DNA of 64,000 nt from Cristatella mucedo (taxonomy: Eukaryota > Bryozoa > Phylactolaemata > Cristatellidae): the NCBI GenBank assembly GCA_009760855.2, contig WPIO01000061.1, forward strand, positions 1,429,501 to 1,493,500, in the 5' to 3' direction. Positions 20,190-31,480 of the stretch are shown here, piece by piece (positions within the stretch are counted from its first letter, which is position 1; every line of letters begins with the position of its first letter). Position numbers and translations under genes: made by a program. The notes beneath the pieces are model-generated. The model ran no database searches. It saw only the letters and a list, made by a program, of their open reading frames with translations, and was not told where the DNA came from.

Positions 20190-20815
20190 AGTTGCAACAG
20201 AAGATATGGTGGCAGAGCCGATTTTGAGGGTTGAGCTTTCCAATTTCTGAGTCAAACTTGGCTAGCCCATAACTAGGAAGCCGGTTTTATCGTAATTTAA
20301 TTTGAGAACCTTGCGGCCATCCATGTGCAGGTATCAGTAATACATGCAGCAATGGATCTGAGATAATTGACGAGCTGGAGGGCTGGGAGGAATCAAAGCA
20401 AGACACAACTGAGTGTTGTCTGCATAGCACCGAAGGCTTTGATTGTGCTTGGCGATCACATTGGCAAGAGGGAGAGTTTAAACGGTGAAGAGAAGCAGTC
20501 CAAGTACATAGATGTGACGTACCCCGTACTTCAGAGGTTTCTCAAATGATCTTGTCCTTTTATATCAATACTCTGGAGTCTCCCATGTAGGTGGGATCTG
20601 AACCGTGGCAGTGTTGGCGCCAGTAATGCCCAGGCGAGATGAGAGGCACTCTAGAAGGACTTGGTGATCCATGGTATCAAATGATTCTGAAAGATCAAGA
20701 GAAACTAACTGAGAGACTTCACTTAAGTATGCATTCCTCGGAAGGTCATTAATACACCCTAAACAATGCTGACTCTTTGGAGTGATGAGCTTTAAAACCA
20801 GAGTGGAACTTAGTT
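20190..20815 (-). mobile_element. LINE family A fragment, inverted
   Basis: The reverse complement gives the RT region in a diverged form ('LERLTLKIGSA', 'NYDKTGFL', 'CFDSSQPSSSSII', 'HLDYGVRHIYVLGL', 'LESFDTMDHQVLLECLSSRL'). It meets the plus-strand copy at 20815. Confidence 0.7.
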
Positions 20816-21402
20816 ACAAAACAAGCAGAGTATCTCTGCTTGTTTTGCTTGCTCTTTCGGCAGCTTTTGATACCATCGATCACAAAGTTATTCTAGAGCG
20901 CCTCTCATCTCGCCTGGGCATCACTGGCACTGCTCTGCAGTGGTTCAGGTCCTATCTCAGTGACAATATCCAGAGTAATGACGTGAATGGACAACGATCA
21001 TCTGAAGTACCTCTGAAATATGGAGTACCTCAGGGCTCCGTGCTAGGTCCGATTCTTTTCACGGTTTATACTCTGCCTCTTGCTGATGTGATTGCCAAGC
21101 ACAGCCTAGGCTTTCACCTGAATGCAGATGACATTCAGTTGTACCTTTGCTTTGATCCCTCCCAGCCTTCGAGCACCTCAAATTCTCTAAACGAACTTGC
21201 TGCATGCATTGATGACATCCACACATGGATGGCAGCAAATTTTGTAAAACTAAACGATGATAAAACAAACTTACTAGTTATGGGCAAACCCAGTGTGATT
21301 CAGAGATTGGAAAGGCTGACTCTCAAAATTGGCTCTGCCAGCATATCTCCAGTTGAATCAGCTCGAAATCTAGGTGTCATATTCCAAGCGACCTCTCCTT
21401 AG
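20815..21402 (+). pseudogene. LINE A reverse-transcriptase fragment
   Basis: About 195 open codons from RT motif A to 'PVESARNLGVIFQ'. The frame then breaks and resumes at 21498 ('[20 protein letters not shown]'). Confidence 0.75.
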
Positions 21403-22205
21403 ACGACCATACCAGCTCCACAGTCAAATCTGCCTATTTTTAGCTTCATAATATTGCTAAAATTCGGGCTTGTTTAGATAAGGATACCACATCTAAGTTG
21501 GTCCATGCATTCGTGACATCTCGTCTCGACTTCTGCAACTCACTGCTTACTGGCCTACCAGCATGTGCGATCAGGCGATTGCAGCTGGTGCAAAACTCTG
21601 CAGCTAGGCTTGTCTGTCGTGAGCGTTGCAGTTGCCACATTACTCCACTTCTCGCCGACCTGCACTGGCTGCCAGTCAAGCAACGGATTGACTTCAACGA
21701 TTTGTCGCTCACTTTTAGGTCTCTTCATTCTATGGCTCCAGCCTGTCTCTCAGATATACTCCCTCATCAGGCCAAGCATCGTACCATTCGCTTTTCGGAA
21801 TCCAACAGTCTACCAATATCTCGTACAAACCTTAAATTCTTTGGAGACCGTGCATTTAGTTCATATGCTCCCAAAGTCTGGAACTCCCTCCCGACTTGCG
21901 CCAGAACAACTTGACCACATTTAAAAGGAACTTAAAAACACACCTATTTAGGACAGCATTTAGTGGGTCCCTGCGATTCGTCCTTCATGTGCTTATGCAT
22001 GCTGACACTGTGCATGCTGCCACTAACCACATTTGCATGCTTACCCTGTGCATGTCACCCCTAACCATATTATTCATTTTGTTTGTTTTTCAAGCATGAT
22101 TTTACTTACAATTCAATTGCATTTCACTTTGCAGCAAATGTAAAGCGCCTAGAAAGAGATTGTGTTCTCTGAGGGTGCTTTATCAAGTGCATTATTATTA
22201 TTATC
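20815..22205 (+). mobile_element. LINE family A, long 3' copy
   Basis: It covers RT motif A ('SLLVLLALSAAFDTIDHKVI'), motif B ('YGVPQGSVLGPILF') and motif C changed to 'FHLNADDIQLYLC'. It runs through the thumb, 3' UTR, stem-loop ('aaagcgcctagaaagagatt', about 22140) and ATT tail (22190-22203). A frameshift at about 21390 ends the first open part. Confidence 0.85.
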
Positions 22206-22209
22206 ATTA

Positions 22210-22780
22210 ATACTTGCTAAGTTTGAAGTTTCAATTTAAGAGTTCAAATGATCTGTCACAACTCGCTCTAGCTCTTTGGTAGGAATGGGTAGGTAGGAGA
22301 CTGGGATCGAGTTGCTCAAGTTATCTTGGTCTAGGGTCACTTTCTTGAGTAGTGGCCTGACTACAGCCTTTTTGAAAGGTGCTGAGACAGGGCCTGAGTT
22401 GGCGATGAGATGGAGATGGCCTGAACGACAGATTTATGATGTTAGCTATGCATGGTAGCAGCAGGTCAATGCATCGTAGAAGCAGATCAGTGGGAGTAGG
22501 GTCCAGAGGACTAGTTTTTTTGGATTGGGATATGAACTTCAGGACGAGTTCACTAGTGATCTTCTTGAAGGTAGACATTGAGATGCTGCTTGAAATAGAG
22601 AAGGGGAGTACTGTGGGGTTGTTATTAAGGTACATGAGTCCAGAGGGGAAGTTGCTACCTTAACGATGGACTCTCTGATCTTGTCTATCTTGCTGACAAA
22701 GAAGCTAGAGAAGCGATCGGGTCAGAGATCAGCACAAGGATCACTAGGTAAGCAGCTAACCTGGGAGTGTTGTAAGTGTA
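22210..22780 (-). mobile_element. LINE family A, linker and RT start
   Basis: Minus-strand peptides, in order: 'SCLPSDPCADL' (about 22740), 'FSSFFVSKIDKI', 'SISSSISMSTFKKITSEL', 'SPLDPTPTDLLLRCIDLLLP' and 'NIINLS', then the N-terminus of the palm near 22260. Confidence 0.75.
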
Positions 22781-22888
22781 GCATAGTGCCGGCTTGACTC
22801 ACTGTTAGAGTGCATGAGAATTGCTCAGCAGAAAAAACCTCTGTCCTAGAGCAAGAGGACCTGCAGCCGTCGTAGTAGGGCAATGAGG

Positions 22889-23700
22889 TGATTGATAGTG
22901 GCTGGCCTGTCAACCCTCTAGCTCCGGCTAGCAATTTGAGAATAGGGCAACGCTTGCCCAAGGTCGCTGTCGCCGCCAGCCATCCTAGATTTGCTGGACG
23001 GTTTCCGTGAGAGAAAAAAAGTGGGTGAAGATCATTTGCGTTCTCGAGCTGTGAGCAAGGGGACGCACGGGTCTCTGAGGTGATTGATAATCGCTCGGTT
23101 GTCCACCCCATTGTCCCAGCTAGTTATATAATGATAGGGCGCCGCTCGCTAGGGGTCTCTTTTTCGTCTTCGGCTCCATCTCGACGCCGTCGCCGGTAGT
23201 TGCCGGATTCGTTTCTCTGAAAGCGAGGGAGGAGTTCGGGCTGCTCACCGGTGCTTGGGCGACAGGACGGGACAGCCGCAGGAGGATTCGGTGGACGCCA
23301 CTGAATACGGTCGTATAGCGCTTAGGCTCGCATTTTTGTGTTTCTTCTGTGTTTTGTGTGTGTGCGCGTCCGCGTGGTCTCGCCAAGAGTGCTTGGTGTA
23401 GTGCATGAGGCATTCCTGCTGTAAGGTGGAAGCGGAGCCCTAGTTCTCCGGTCAAGGTCTAGGCTCCGGTTCGGCTCCTCGTCTCATTCGGGTCGTTCCC
23501 CACAATAGACGTAGGTAGCCTAAGTTCGGCGACGTATTCCCTCTGCAAAAGTGCCTGTGCTGTTGAGAGCGTGTGAGGAGTGTGGATATAAAGCTGAGCT
23601 AGACGCGCAGCGACTGAGCGCTTGCGAATAAAACTCAGTAAAATCCCCAATTTGTGCGTCTCGCTTTCCAGTTCACGCCGCGGACTCACGACCCCCTTTA
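22889..23700 (+). mobile_element. LTR-like or promoter-like block
   Basis: Two diverged tandem segments (22889-23077 and 23078-23265) both start 'gaggtgattgata'. They precede a TATAAA at 23587-23592 and an AATAAA at 23627-23632. The close TATA/AATAAA pairing and the higher CpG content suggest an LTR of another element, but clear TG..CA ends and target duplications were not found. A host promoter is the alternative. Confidence 0.3.
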
Positions 23701-23859
23701 GCAACGATAAGTAGGTCAGCGCCAGAAACGCTCATTTCGTGGCGGCCTGCTTGTTGTGTGTAGACGCGCACCGAGCGGCATTAGGCGCTAGGTTACGCCA
23801 CTAGGTAAGCGGCAGGTTAAGCCTACTCCGCCGAGCCTTCGGCGTTACATCAGAGATGA

Positions 23860-24600
23860 TTGATGGTAGACATTAGCATTTTTATTGTGCATTTGTGATT
23901 CAACATTATTTTTTATTAAAGCTAGGCTTGGCCTTTTCTGGGATCGATATGTACGATCTACAGTAGACCACGTATGCCTGTCGATATACAGTCAGTCCTG
24001 ATCTGTTGATACTTTCCTAAGCTTGTGCTTAGTAGACCTAGCTAGTTTAATGTATGTGGTAAACCACAGGACTTCTTGCGAGGGCGCACAGAGGGCTGAC
24101 ACTAAGTCAGAGGTGCGAACTCGTCAAGTATGTCAGCTGTTGTTGTGTTGTAGCATTCTACGAATGAAGGCATGTCGGAAGGGGGATTGAGCAGCAGTGG
24201 TGAAGAAGATATCTGGTGCGGACAGCATCGGTGTCAAGGGTCTCTGGGTTTCGCGATAAACAGATGATTTTGGATTCGGAGGAGGTCATTGTAGACTGAA
24301 TGACATTCGCATGTGGTCAGATGAGCAGAATTTTCTAATAATAGGGGATGATGGCATGCAGCTCTTGGAGAACATTTTTGATCGAGTGTGGGACTTTTAT
24401 TGCGAGGAGGGTCATGCACGTGAGCCACAAGAGAAACGGAGTCCGTCAGTGCTCGAAATTCGACACTTTAGGCGTCTTTCAAGTTGCCACAACGAATACC
24501 AAAATCATCTACAATTGGTAAAGATCGACTTCTTGCACACTTAATCGAAATGATGTAAGAGAAATGTGAGATAGAAGAGGACCCTCCAGTACCTGGGGGG
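23860..24600 (-). mobile_element. LINE family A, endonuclease end and linker remnant
   Basis: The reverse complement has 'PSDMPSFVECYNTTTADILD' (about 24175-24120), then 'LCALARRSPVVYHI' and 'QAYVVYCRSY', matching the 5'-side region at 6.66-6.87 kb. It is heavily broken. Confidence 0.55.
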
Positions 24601-24842
24601 TGATAGATTACCGTCTTCATTGGCAGCTTGTCGGGGGGGGGGTCTCAAAACGAAATTCGAAAGACTGCTTCGAGGGGACTGCAGATGGTTAGAAATTGAG
24701 GGATGCGTGTTCGACAATGGTCACTCCTACACCAGATTTGATTGTAGTAGGGGTATGGAAGAAGTAGAAGTATTTTGGGGTTGCCCCGTTTATGGTCGGG
24801 CAGTTAGTTGATTTCAACCACTTACATCTACACTCTGGCATA

Positions 24843-25059
24843 TCACACTAAGATACCTAACCTAATTTGGAGCGCTGTGCCAGTGATACCTAGCCGTGTG
24901 GACAAGTGCTCCAGAAGGATCTGATAGCCCCAAGAGTTAAATGCTGGGAAGAGATCTAGCCAGCACAGAAGCCATACCATGGTCATCTTTGCTCGGAATG
25001 TCGATGTGAACCTGAAGTAGAACAGTTTCTTCACAATGACTAAGATCGGATTATTTGAT
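24843..25059 (-). mobile_element. LINE family A fragment, left of a solo LTR
   Basis: The minus strand encodes 'FPAFNSWGYQILLEHLSTRL' and 'GITGTALQ', the RT motif A region. It continues across the solo LTR to the fragment at 25363-25740. Confidence 0.7.
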
Positions 25060-25362
25060 TGTAGTTCGATTGCATGCGGGCTGGTACCGCTCTTTTCCTC
25101 AACAGCTGGTGGGAGCATCGAGAGGGGCCTGTGCACAGCTGTGGTCAGCTTCTAATGAGGCGTTGACACAGGCCGATAACCCGCTGGTGAACGGATGGTG
25201 GATTGACCATCGGGGTCGGCCAAGGGACAGCTGGGGTCGAGGATGAAACAAGAGTGTGAGAAGGGGGCGAAGACAGTCATGCGTCTTGCGGCTCCGTGCA
25301 TTGAGCAATAAACCATTGGCACTGTTCATCGGCTGGCTCTCCGATGGGCGAACCAAACTACA
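25060..25362 (+). mobile_element. Solo LTR
   Basis: 303 bases from TGTAGTTCGATTGC to CCAAACTACA, so TG..CA with TGTAG/CTACA inverted ends. AATAAA is at 25307-25312. The flanking 5-mers are TTGAT and ATGAT (4 of 5 match), as a target duplication would leave. It is related to the LTRs at 14.5-19.6 kb in its first bases. No internal region is attached. Confidence 0.75.
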
Positions 25363-25740
25363 ATGATGTAATATTTTAGCTTCTGGGCCACTACTCGTTT
25401 AAGTGTGTTGAATAAAAACTAAAAAATGGAGACCGGACGAGACTCACTTAAATTTTTATAGTCCAATATAGGCTTTTGCAATGAGGGGCCAAATGATCGC
25501 AATTTACAGAGGGGAAGAAACTTCGGAAGCAATAAGGGATATAAGTAAAATATTTTTTATCTTAGGTTGCAGCAGGTCTATGCAGCTCATGAGGAGAGCT
25601 GTTGGAGTGCATAATACTGGTAGTCTATTTAGTCTCAAGGTAAATTTAACGACAACAGTGATGGAGGCGAGAGACAAAGAACTCGGCCTATGAGTAGTTG
25701 CCACCCGTTCTTGTCCTAGTTTGAGCAGACCCTTACAAAC
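25363..25740 (-). mobile_element. LINE family A fragment, right of the solo LTR
   Basis: The minus strand has 'LPVLCTPTALLMSCIDLLQP' followed by 'NILLISL', the start of the RT palm. It is the 5' part of the same LINE as 24843-25059. Confidence 0.65.
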
Positions 25741-26769
25741 CCTTTGAAGTTACTATTATGTCTGATCCTCACCGCTCGCCTACATCTTCTGACATCCCAC
25801 TCATAACATGGCCCAAAATTATCAGCGTAAGCTTTTTTGACATTCTAGAACGAACAGTCGATTCTATTAAGAAAGCAAGCTCACCCGGTCAAGTTTTCTT
25901 GAGTAAATTCGCCTAAAGCTACCTAATTGGCAGGCCTCCACATTGATTGATTGAGCTCCAGGGTCCACAAACTAGACTACAGGCTTTTAGCTGCACTAAA
26001 AGACTCATATTGCTACTGCTGCGTAAACATTGATTAGTGCCGATATACATTAGAATGCGAACTTCCTAATGCCAAAAGCTGGTAAATTTAAGATGCCAGC
26101 ATCAGGAGTTTGCATTTGGGGCTTCATATCCAAGACTTGAGGGCGTATTGCTTTGTTTCGTTAAAGGGGCAAACGTTTGCGTGACAGTTGTCTGGACTGG
26201 TTAAAGGGGCAAACGTTTGACAGACAGACTGGTTGACAGACAGACTGGTTTGACTGCTTTGTCAACTTCTTTCAATTATCGTGACTCTTGCTTGCCGATG
26301 CTTTTGACCAAGTTCCTTCGATAATGCTGGTAGTTAGTGCGAAGGTATATTCAAAAGTTTGACCGTGAGAATACCTTCTCCACCGCGCGACAATTGATGC
26401 AAGCATTTTCTAAATGCTGAACTTCCGGTGGCCATCTGCCGTAGAACTGAGCGTCGAAAAAAAATCTTCGCCTCGAGCTGGGAGCGATCCGCAACCTAGG
26501 GCCCATCGGTCCAGCATTCCGCCGATTGAACTTTGATTCTGTCGTTCCAGGTTGCTCAACTGAGGGATTAAAGATTTGGTGGAGCCAGGGGGTGAACAAG
26601 TGTCATTTGCCTCTCGAGCGGGTGGGGGGATAAAGACCGAGACCATCCCGTCCCTATAGACCAACGGCGACTGCACAAACGACGCGAAACCTTGTCGCAC
26701 TGTCACTCGCTGAGCAACAACCGAGTGCCAGTCGAATTAACACCGCAATCGTGCTATTACTTTCTCATT
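25741..26769. other. Unassigned, with short direct repeats
   Basis: 'ttaaaggggcaaacgtttg' occurs at 26161 and 26201, and 'acagacagactggtt' twice near 26220-26250. The segment 'gcgcgacaattgatgc' at about 26386 recurs at about 31556. Minus-strand ORFs at 26351-26706 match nothing I know. Confidence 0.4.
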
Positions 26770-26815
26770 ACATATTACCTTCGGATCTTGCACCTACGTC
26801 CTCCCCACTGACTTT

Positions 26816-27226
26816 GTGGTGTGCCCACTGACCCTCTCAGATCATTGTTCGGTCTCGTTTACTGTTCCTGCTCCCTCGTACGTGCAGGGCAATGTCGAAT
26901 TTGCCAAACGACGTAACTTACAAAGCATTGACACGGGCAAGTTTTTGAAATCTGTTTGTGATGCAGGCCTTCTTGATTTGCATTCAGACTCGACCAGCAG
27001 CCTCGATACCCTCACAGATGCGATGAACATGACACTCAGGAGTGCTCTTGACAAGCATGCTCCCGTTCGCTCGATCCGTGTTCAAAGTCGTCGAGATTGC
27101 TTTCAATTTACAAAAAAACTCCTTAAGATGCGCCGTGTTAAGCGCAGGCTGAAACGTCGTTTCAAGAGATCGGGGTCTGAGGCAGACCTAGTCAATTTTA
27201 AAGACTTCCTTCGAGTTTACACATGA
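26816..27226 (+). pseudogene. LINE B endonuclease C-terminus and linker
   Basis: 136 codons. The SDH motif of the APE-like endonuclease lies near the start, then 'FLKSVCDAGLLDL' and 'SALDKHAPVRSI', then a Lys/Arg-rich linker. TGA at 27224 ends the frame; the element continues after a frameshift. Confidence 0.8.
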
Positions 27227-27279
27227 AAGCTTAAAAAACCAGCGCTTCTTTTTTCATTAGAAAGCTGAATTCCTGCCAG

Positions 27280-28293
27280 TTGGACACTAAACAGATTTAT
27301 AAGACAGTAAACCATTTACTGGCCAATGCTGTGAGGTCTGACGCCCCAGATATTAAGGGCTCAGCCGAAAAGTTTTCAGCCTTCTTTACTGAAAAAATTG
27401 TGCACATTCGTGCCTCCATTAAGCCCCCTCCGACCAAAGCAATCGCCGTTCCTCAACCTGTGACCTTTCTTAAAATATTCCCTGATGTTTCTGCCTGTGA
27501 TGTGGCTGCCTTAATAAGGTCTAGCAAAAAGAGCTCGTCTCCTGAAGACCCTATACCTTCATCTCTGTGGTCTTCACTTGCAGACCAACTTAGCCCTGCC
27601 ATAACCAAGATTTTTAATGCTTCTTTGGGAAAAGGGGTCGTCCCCAAGTCCTTCAAACCGGCAATCGTTAGACCTATTCTTAAAAAGCCTGGATTAGACA
27701 CAGAGGTCCTAGCAAACTATCGTCCAGTTTTCCTTCTTCCATTCTTATCAAAGATTCTTGAAAAAACTGTCGCTAAGCAGCTAATTGAACATATTAAAAA
27801 TTATGGAATGTCAGAAACATTTCAATCAGGGTTCAAGAGGCAGCATTCTACTGAAACCGCTGTCCTCCGTGTTAACAATGACATTCTACGTGGCAACGAC
27901 GACGGGAATGTCACTGCCCTAGCTCTGCTAGATCTGTCTGCTGCCTTCGACACCATTGATCACGAAGTTCTGCTTGAACGACTGAGAACAACGATCGGTG
28001 TGGCAGACGAAGCACTGGCGTGGTTTAAATCCTACTTGTCTGATCGTGTTCAATCCGTGTCGTGTGGGGGTCAGGTCTCAGACATGAGAAGGGTCACCTG
28101 TGGAGTCCCTCAAGGGTCTGTACTTGGTCCCTTGCTGTTCTCCATTTATACGCAACCTCTGCGAAAAGTGATTAAGGCCCATGGAATAGGATATCACTTC
28201 TATGCTGACGATACTCAGTTGTATTTGTCATTTAAACCGTCGGAATCTGCTGCGGCAACTGAGAAACTGAATGCTTGCCTTGCTGATATTTGA
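27280..28293 (+). pseudogene. LINE B reverse transcriptase, first part
   Basis: 337 codons open. The order is 'SSPEDPIPSSLWSSLADQLS', 'KPAIVRPILKKPG', motif A 'LALLDLSAAFDTIDHEVL', motif B 'CGVPQGSVLGPLLFSIYTQP' and motif C 'YHFYADDTQLYLSF' with both catalytic Asp present. It stops at TGA 28291, which falls in a conserved Arg (CGA) codon that is intact in the copy at 62,806. Confidence 0.88.
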
Positions 28294-28299
28294 TCCTGG

Positions 28300-29064
28300 A
28301 TGTCGGAAAACTTCCTGAAATTAAATGACGATAAAACCGAACTGCTTCTCATAGGACACCCTAAGCGTGTGGCTGGATTAAAAGGCTTTGCTGTTCTAAT
28401 AGGTGATGCTATTGTGCGACCTTCACCACGTGCTCGTAATCTAGGTGTCGTGTTCGACAGCTGCCTCAATTTCAAAAGCTTCATTCAGAAGACTGCCTCT
28501 ACAGCTAGCCATCACATCCGATCCCAATCCAAGATTAGGAGCTGTCTCCCACAGTGGCTTGTAAAAGATTTAACTAGCTCTTTAGTTCTGTATCGGCTTG
28601 ATTATTGTAATTCCCTTTTGGCTGGGCTGCCAAAGAAAGCTATTATGCCACTACAGCGGACTGTGAATATGGCTGCAAGGCTGGTCTTCAAGTCCCAGCG
28701 GTTTGAGCACGTGTCACCTTTGCTGGAAGAGCTAGGATGGTTGCCGGTTGAGCAAAGGATACGGAGCAAAGTTCTTACGCTGACCCACAAGGCCCGCCAC
28801 GGCTTAGCTCCTTCGTACCCAGCTGAACTGCTGCATCAGTTTCAGCCTGTTCGCGCCCTCAGGTCCTGTGTGGACAATAAATTAGCTGTCACATTCCTCC
28901 GCTTAAAGACAGTTGGCGACAGAAGCTTTAGCTCTGCAGGTCCCAGACTGTGGAACTCGCTTCCACAATTCTTACGCAACGACATCTACTCTCCAACTGC
29001 CGACTATGGCACATCTTTTTCAGCGGTCCTGAGCTGCTACTCACTGCCTCAATTGCTCTCCTGA
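28300..29064 (+). pseudogene. LINE B reverse transcriptase, thumb and C-terminus
   Basis: It continues in the same frame after TGA 28291: 'ENFLKLNDDKTELLLIGHPK', 'SRARNLGVVFD'-type motif, 'HGLAPSYPAELLHQFQP' and 'GPRLWNSLPQFL'. The final codons are altered by a small deletion near 29045 relative to the copy at 50.1 kb. Confidence 0.85.
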
Positions 29065-29701
29065 CTCTGCTATGCTTCCTACTTTCTCTTTGCTGCGTGA
29101 GACGAAGTCTTTTGGCTACAGAATGCGTATTGAAAGCTGCTTAGGCTGTGAGTGCGCTATACAAAACTCTCCTGCGTAACGCCCACATGGTCTTTATGAC
29201 TTTGTGGAGTTACTGACGGAGATACATTACATTACTTGAAAATCTTGCGAGTCTCGCTTCCCTCGCAGCAGCAAATCCTGGCTACGCCTCTGGAAAGTTA
29301 ATGCTTTTGCCTTTAACATTCCACTCTCAGCTGGAAACGTTAAAGCAGAGGCTTTAACTTTTCAGTCGCCGCTGCCCAAATGAACGCTCCCGCACGCTTT
29401 TAATGGCGATTTTCGGTGCAACCGTCACGCCTGCTGCTGCTGCCGACGGCGACCAAGCGCATTCGCTGCAAAGAACTAACATTACTGACTGGCGATTGAT
29501 GTAACGCTCCATTAACGCTTTCCTACGATCGATCTGCGAGATCGATGAACTTTTGAATAAACTCGACCCACCGCCAAGTGCCTGGTCGATTCTGCTAGGC
29601 AGGCATGCACGTTTCCGCCTGTCTGCGGCTCCTGCCATCGCTATGAGGTCGCCCAAACCACCGCCGCCACCACCAATCGAGGCTATTGAGGTCAGCCTAG
29701 C

Positions 29702-29740
<39 letters not shown>

Positions 29741-29742
29741 GG
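29702..29742. repeat. (GCT)n trinucleotide repeat
   Basis: About 13 GCT/CTG units followed by GCGGCC. In one frame it gives a poly-Ala run preceded by 'PPPPPP', but no gene context supports translation. Confidence 0.9.
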
Positions 29743-29928
29743 CCCTTGCAGCTGCGAATCAAATTACAACTTTTATGACCGTCTAATTAATGGCACAAGC
29801 CTGAGTCAGCGCACAGCACACTATGACTCACTCGTCGGCTTAGCATGCTAAGATAAACTTTTACATAGGTGGCGTGCGGCTTCCCCGCCCGAACTAAAGT
29901 GGACCGCAAACGGAAAGCTCGTAATGGG

Positions 29929-30680
29929 AATAACAATAATGCACTTGATAAAGTGCCCTCAGAGAACTCAATCTCATTCTAGGCGCTTTACATTTGCTGC
30001 AAAGGGAAACTCGATTGAATGGTGTGTAATATCATGCTTGATAAACAACATAAACGACGTGGTTAGGGGTGACATGCACAGGGTCAGCATGCAAATGTGG
30101 TTGGTGGCAGCATGCACAGTGTCAGCACGCACAAGCACATAAATGATGAATCACAGGGACCCACTAAATGCTGTCCCAAATAGATGTGTTAAGTTCTTTT
30201 TAAATGTGGTCAAGTCAGGGGATGTTGTAACGCAAGTCGGGAGGGAGTTCCAGGCTTTGGGAGCATACGAACTAAATGCACGGTCTCCAAAGGATTTGAG
30301 GTTTGTACGAGGTAGTCATAAACTGTCGGATTCCGAAAAGCGGGTGCTTGTCCTGGGTGGGGGAGTAGTTTTGAAAATGAAGGGACCTAAAAGTGAGCGA
30401 CAAAACCTTGAAGTCGATCCGTTGCTTGACTGGTAGCTAGTGCAGGTCGGCGAGAAGTGGTGTGATGTGGCAACTGAGCCGTTCACGACAGACAAGCCTA
30501 GCTGCAGAGTTTTGCACCAGCTGTGAGTACCTGATTGCACAGGCCGGGAGGCCAGCAAGCAGTGAGTTGCAGAAGTCAAGACGGGAGGTAACAAATGCAT
30601 GGACCAACTTAGACGTGGTATCCTCATGTAAACAAGCCTGAATTCTAGCAATGATATGTAGCTGAAAGTAGGCAGACTGG
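29929..30680 (-). mobile_element. LINE family A, 3' third
   Basis: The reverse complement runs from 'QLHIIARIQACL' (30660) through '[20 protein letters not shown]' and '[19 protein letters not shown]' to the 3' UTR, stem-loop and ATT tail (29929-29942). An insertion/deletion near 30360 breaks 'APAYLS'. Confidence 0.8.
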
Positions 30681-31328
30681 TGCTAGTCTTAGCCGATGCT
30701 CGACGAATGGTGATGACGTCTGAGCCTCGCAACGCGGCTAGCGACCTGTAGGTGCCGTACCAATCCCTGCACGTAAGCGGACAGTAGCGGGACGCGGCAG
30801 AGGTGACGAGCGCCCCTTCCTTAACACGAGACCATATCCACTGCGTATTTAAGTCTATTTGACACCAACGGAGGGTTTCTAGACGTTCAACAACGGCCAT
30901 GACTTACACCAACGGCTCGACGGCCTAGAGCTCAAATAAACTCAAATGGTGCTGCTAACTCAAAAGCACCACAACTGATACCCCGCTACTCGGCTTCTGC
31001 TTGTGAGTTGCCTCTTGCGTAGACAATTGCAACGTCGATTCCAAGTCATTATAATTAATTCAGACCCGCGAATAATACTGTATCAGTCATAATGCGGCTG
31101 ATTTATTGCGCCGCTGTTTCAAAGCTAATGGATAATCGTTGCATGCTGGTAGCCTTCCAGAACAAATTGACTCTTCAAGCTGAATAAATGCGGACACCAT
31201 TACAAACTGAACGCTGACCAGGGGGTCCGCACGCCGCCGTCAAAGCTGCCGTTTCGGTCGCCATCGGATTGATTGGCCCATCAAGACGCAACCGTTCGCA
31301 ATATTTAGCTCGCGCGCGTAGAATGTGA
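30681..31328. other. Unassigned block before SINE and CpG island
   Basis: A minus-strand ORF portion, 30900 down to 30685 ('MAVVERLETLRWCQIDLN' at its start), has protein-like composition but no family I recognise. It runs into LINE A in frame by chance. Confidence 0.3.
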
Positions 31329-31480
31329 GCCGTGACGTCGCATTAGGTAAGGCGGTTGCTTTTCACGACCTCTGTCCCGATGGCGTGGGTTCGACTTCTG
31401 CGGCGAGCGATCCTTTATTGCCGTGCAAACGGTGGTGATAGCCGTAAAGGCTCCCGTGTCGCTAGCTAGCTGTCGTGCCA
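31329..31480 (+). mobile_element. SINE1 (tRNA-derived)
   Basis: 'gtgagccgtgacgtcgcatt', 'aggtaaggcggttgctt', B box 'gggttcgacttctgc' and 'ggtggtgatagccgtaaagg' are in order. It sits at the edge of the CpG island. Confidence 0.8.

Larger units (their letters stand above)
26770..29235 (+). mobile_element. LINE family B (L2/CR1-like), longest copy
   Basis: It starts within an APE-type endonuclease: the C-terminal 'LTLSDHCSVSFTVPAP' has the catalytic SDH motif (about 26830). A basic linker follows ('KKLLKMRRVKRRLKRRFKRS'), then the full reverse transcriptase and thumb, the 3' UTR 'tgagtgcgctatacaaaact' and a short ATTAC tail (29225-29235). Lesions are TGA at 27224, a frameshift near 27240-27280, and TGA at 28291. 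The 5' endonuclease half and any ORF1 are missing. This family is distinct from A in tail and RT sequence. Confidence 0.88.

Noticed and set aside
27280-29064. Active LINE B
   Set aside because: A frameshift near 27,250, TGA at 27,224 and 28,291, and loss of the 5' half make it inactive although the RT catalytic residues are kept.
29553-29786. Poly-Ala/poly-Pro ORF as a host gene
   Set aside because: It depends on a (GCT)n tract, is 77 codons, and has no homology or splice evidence.
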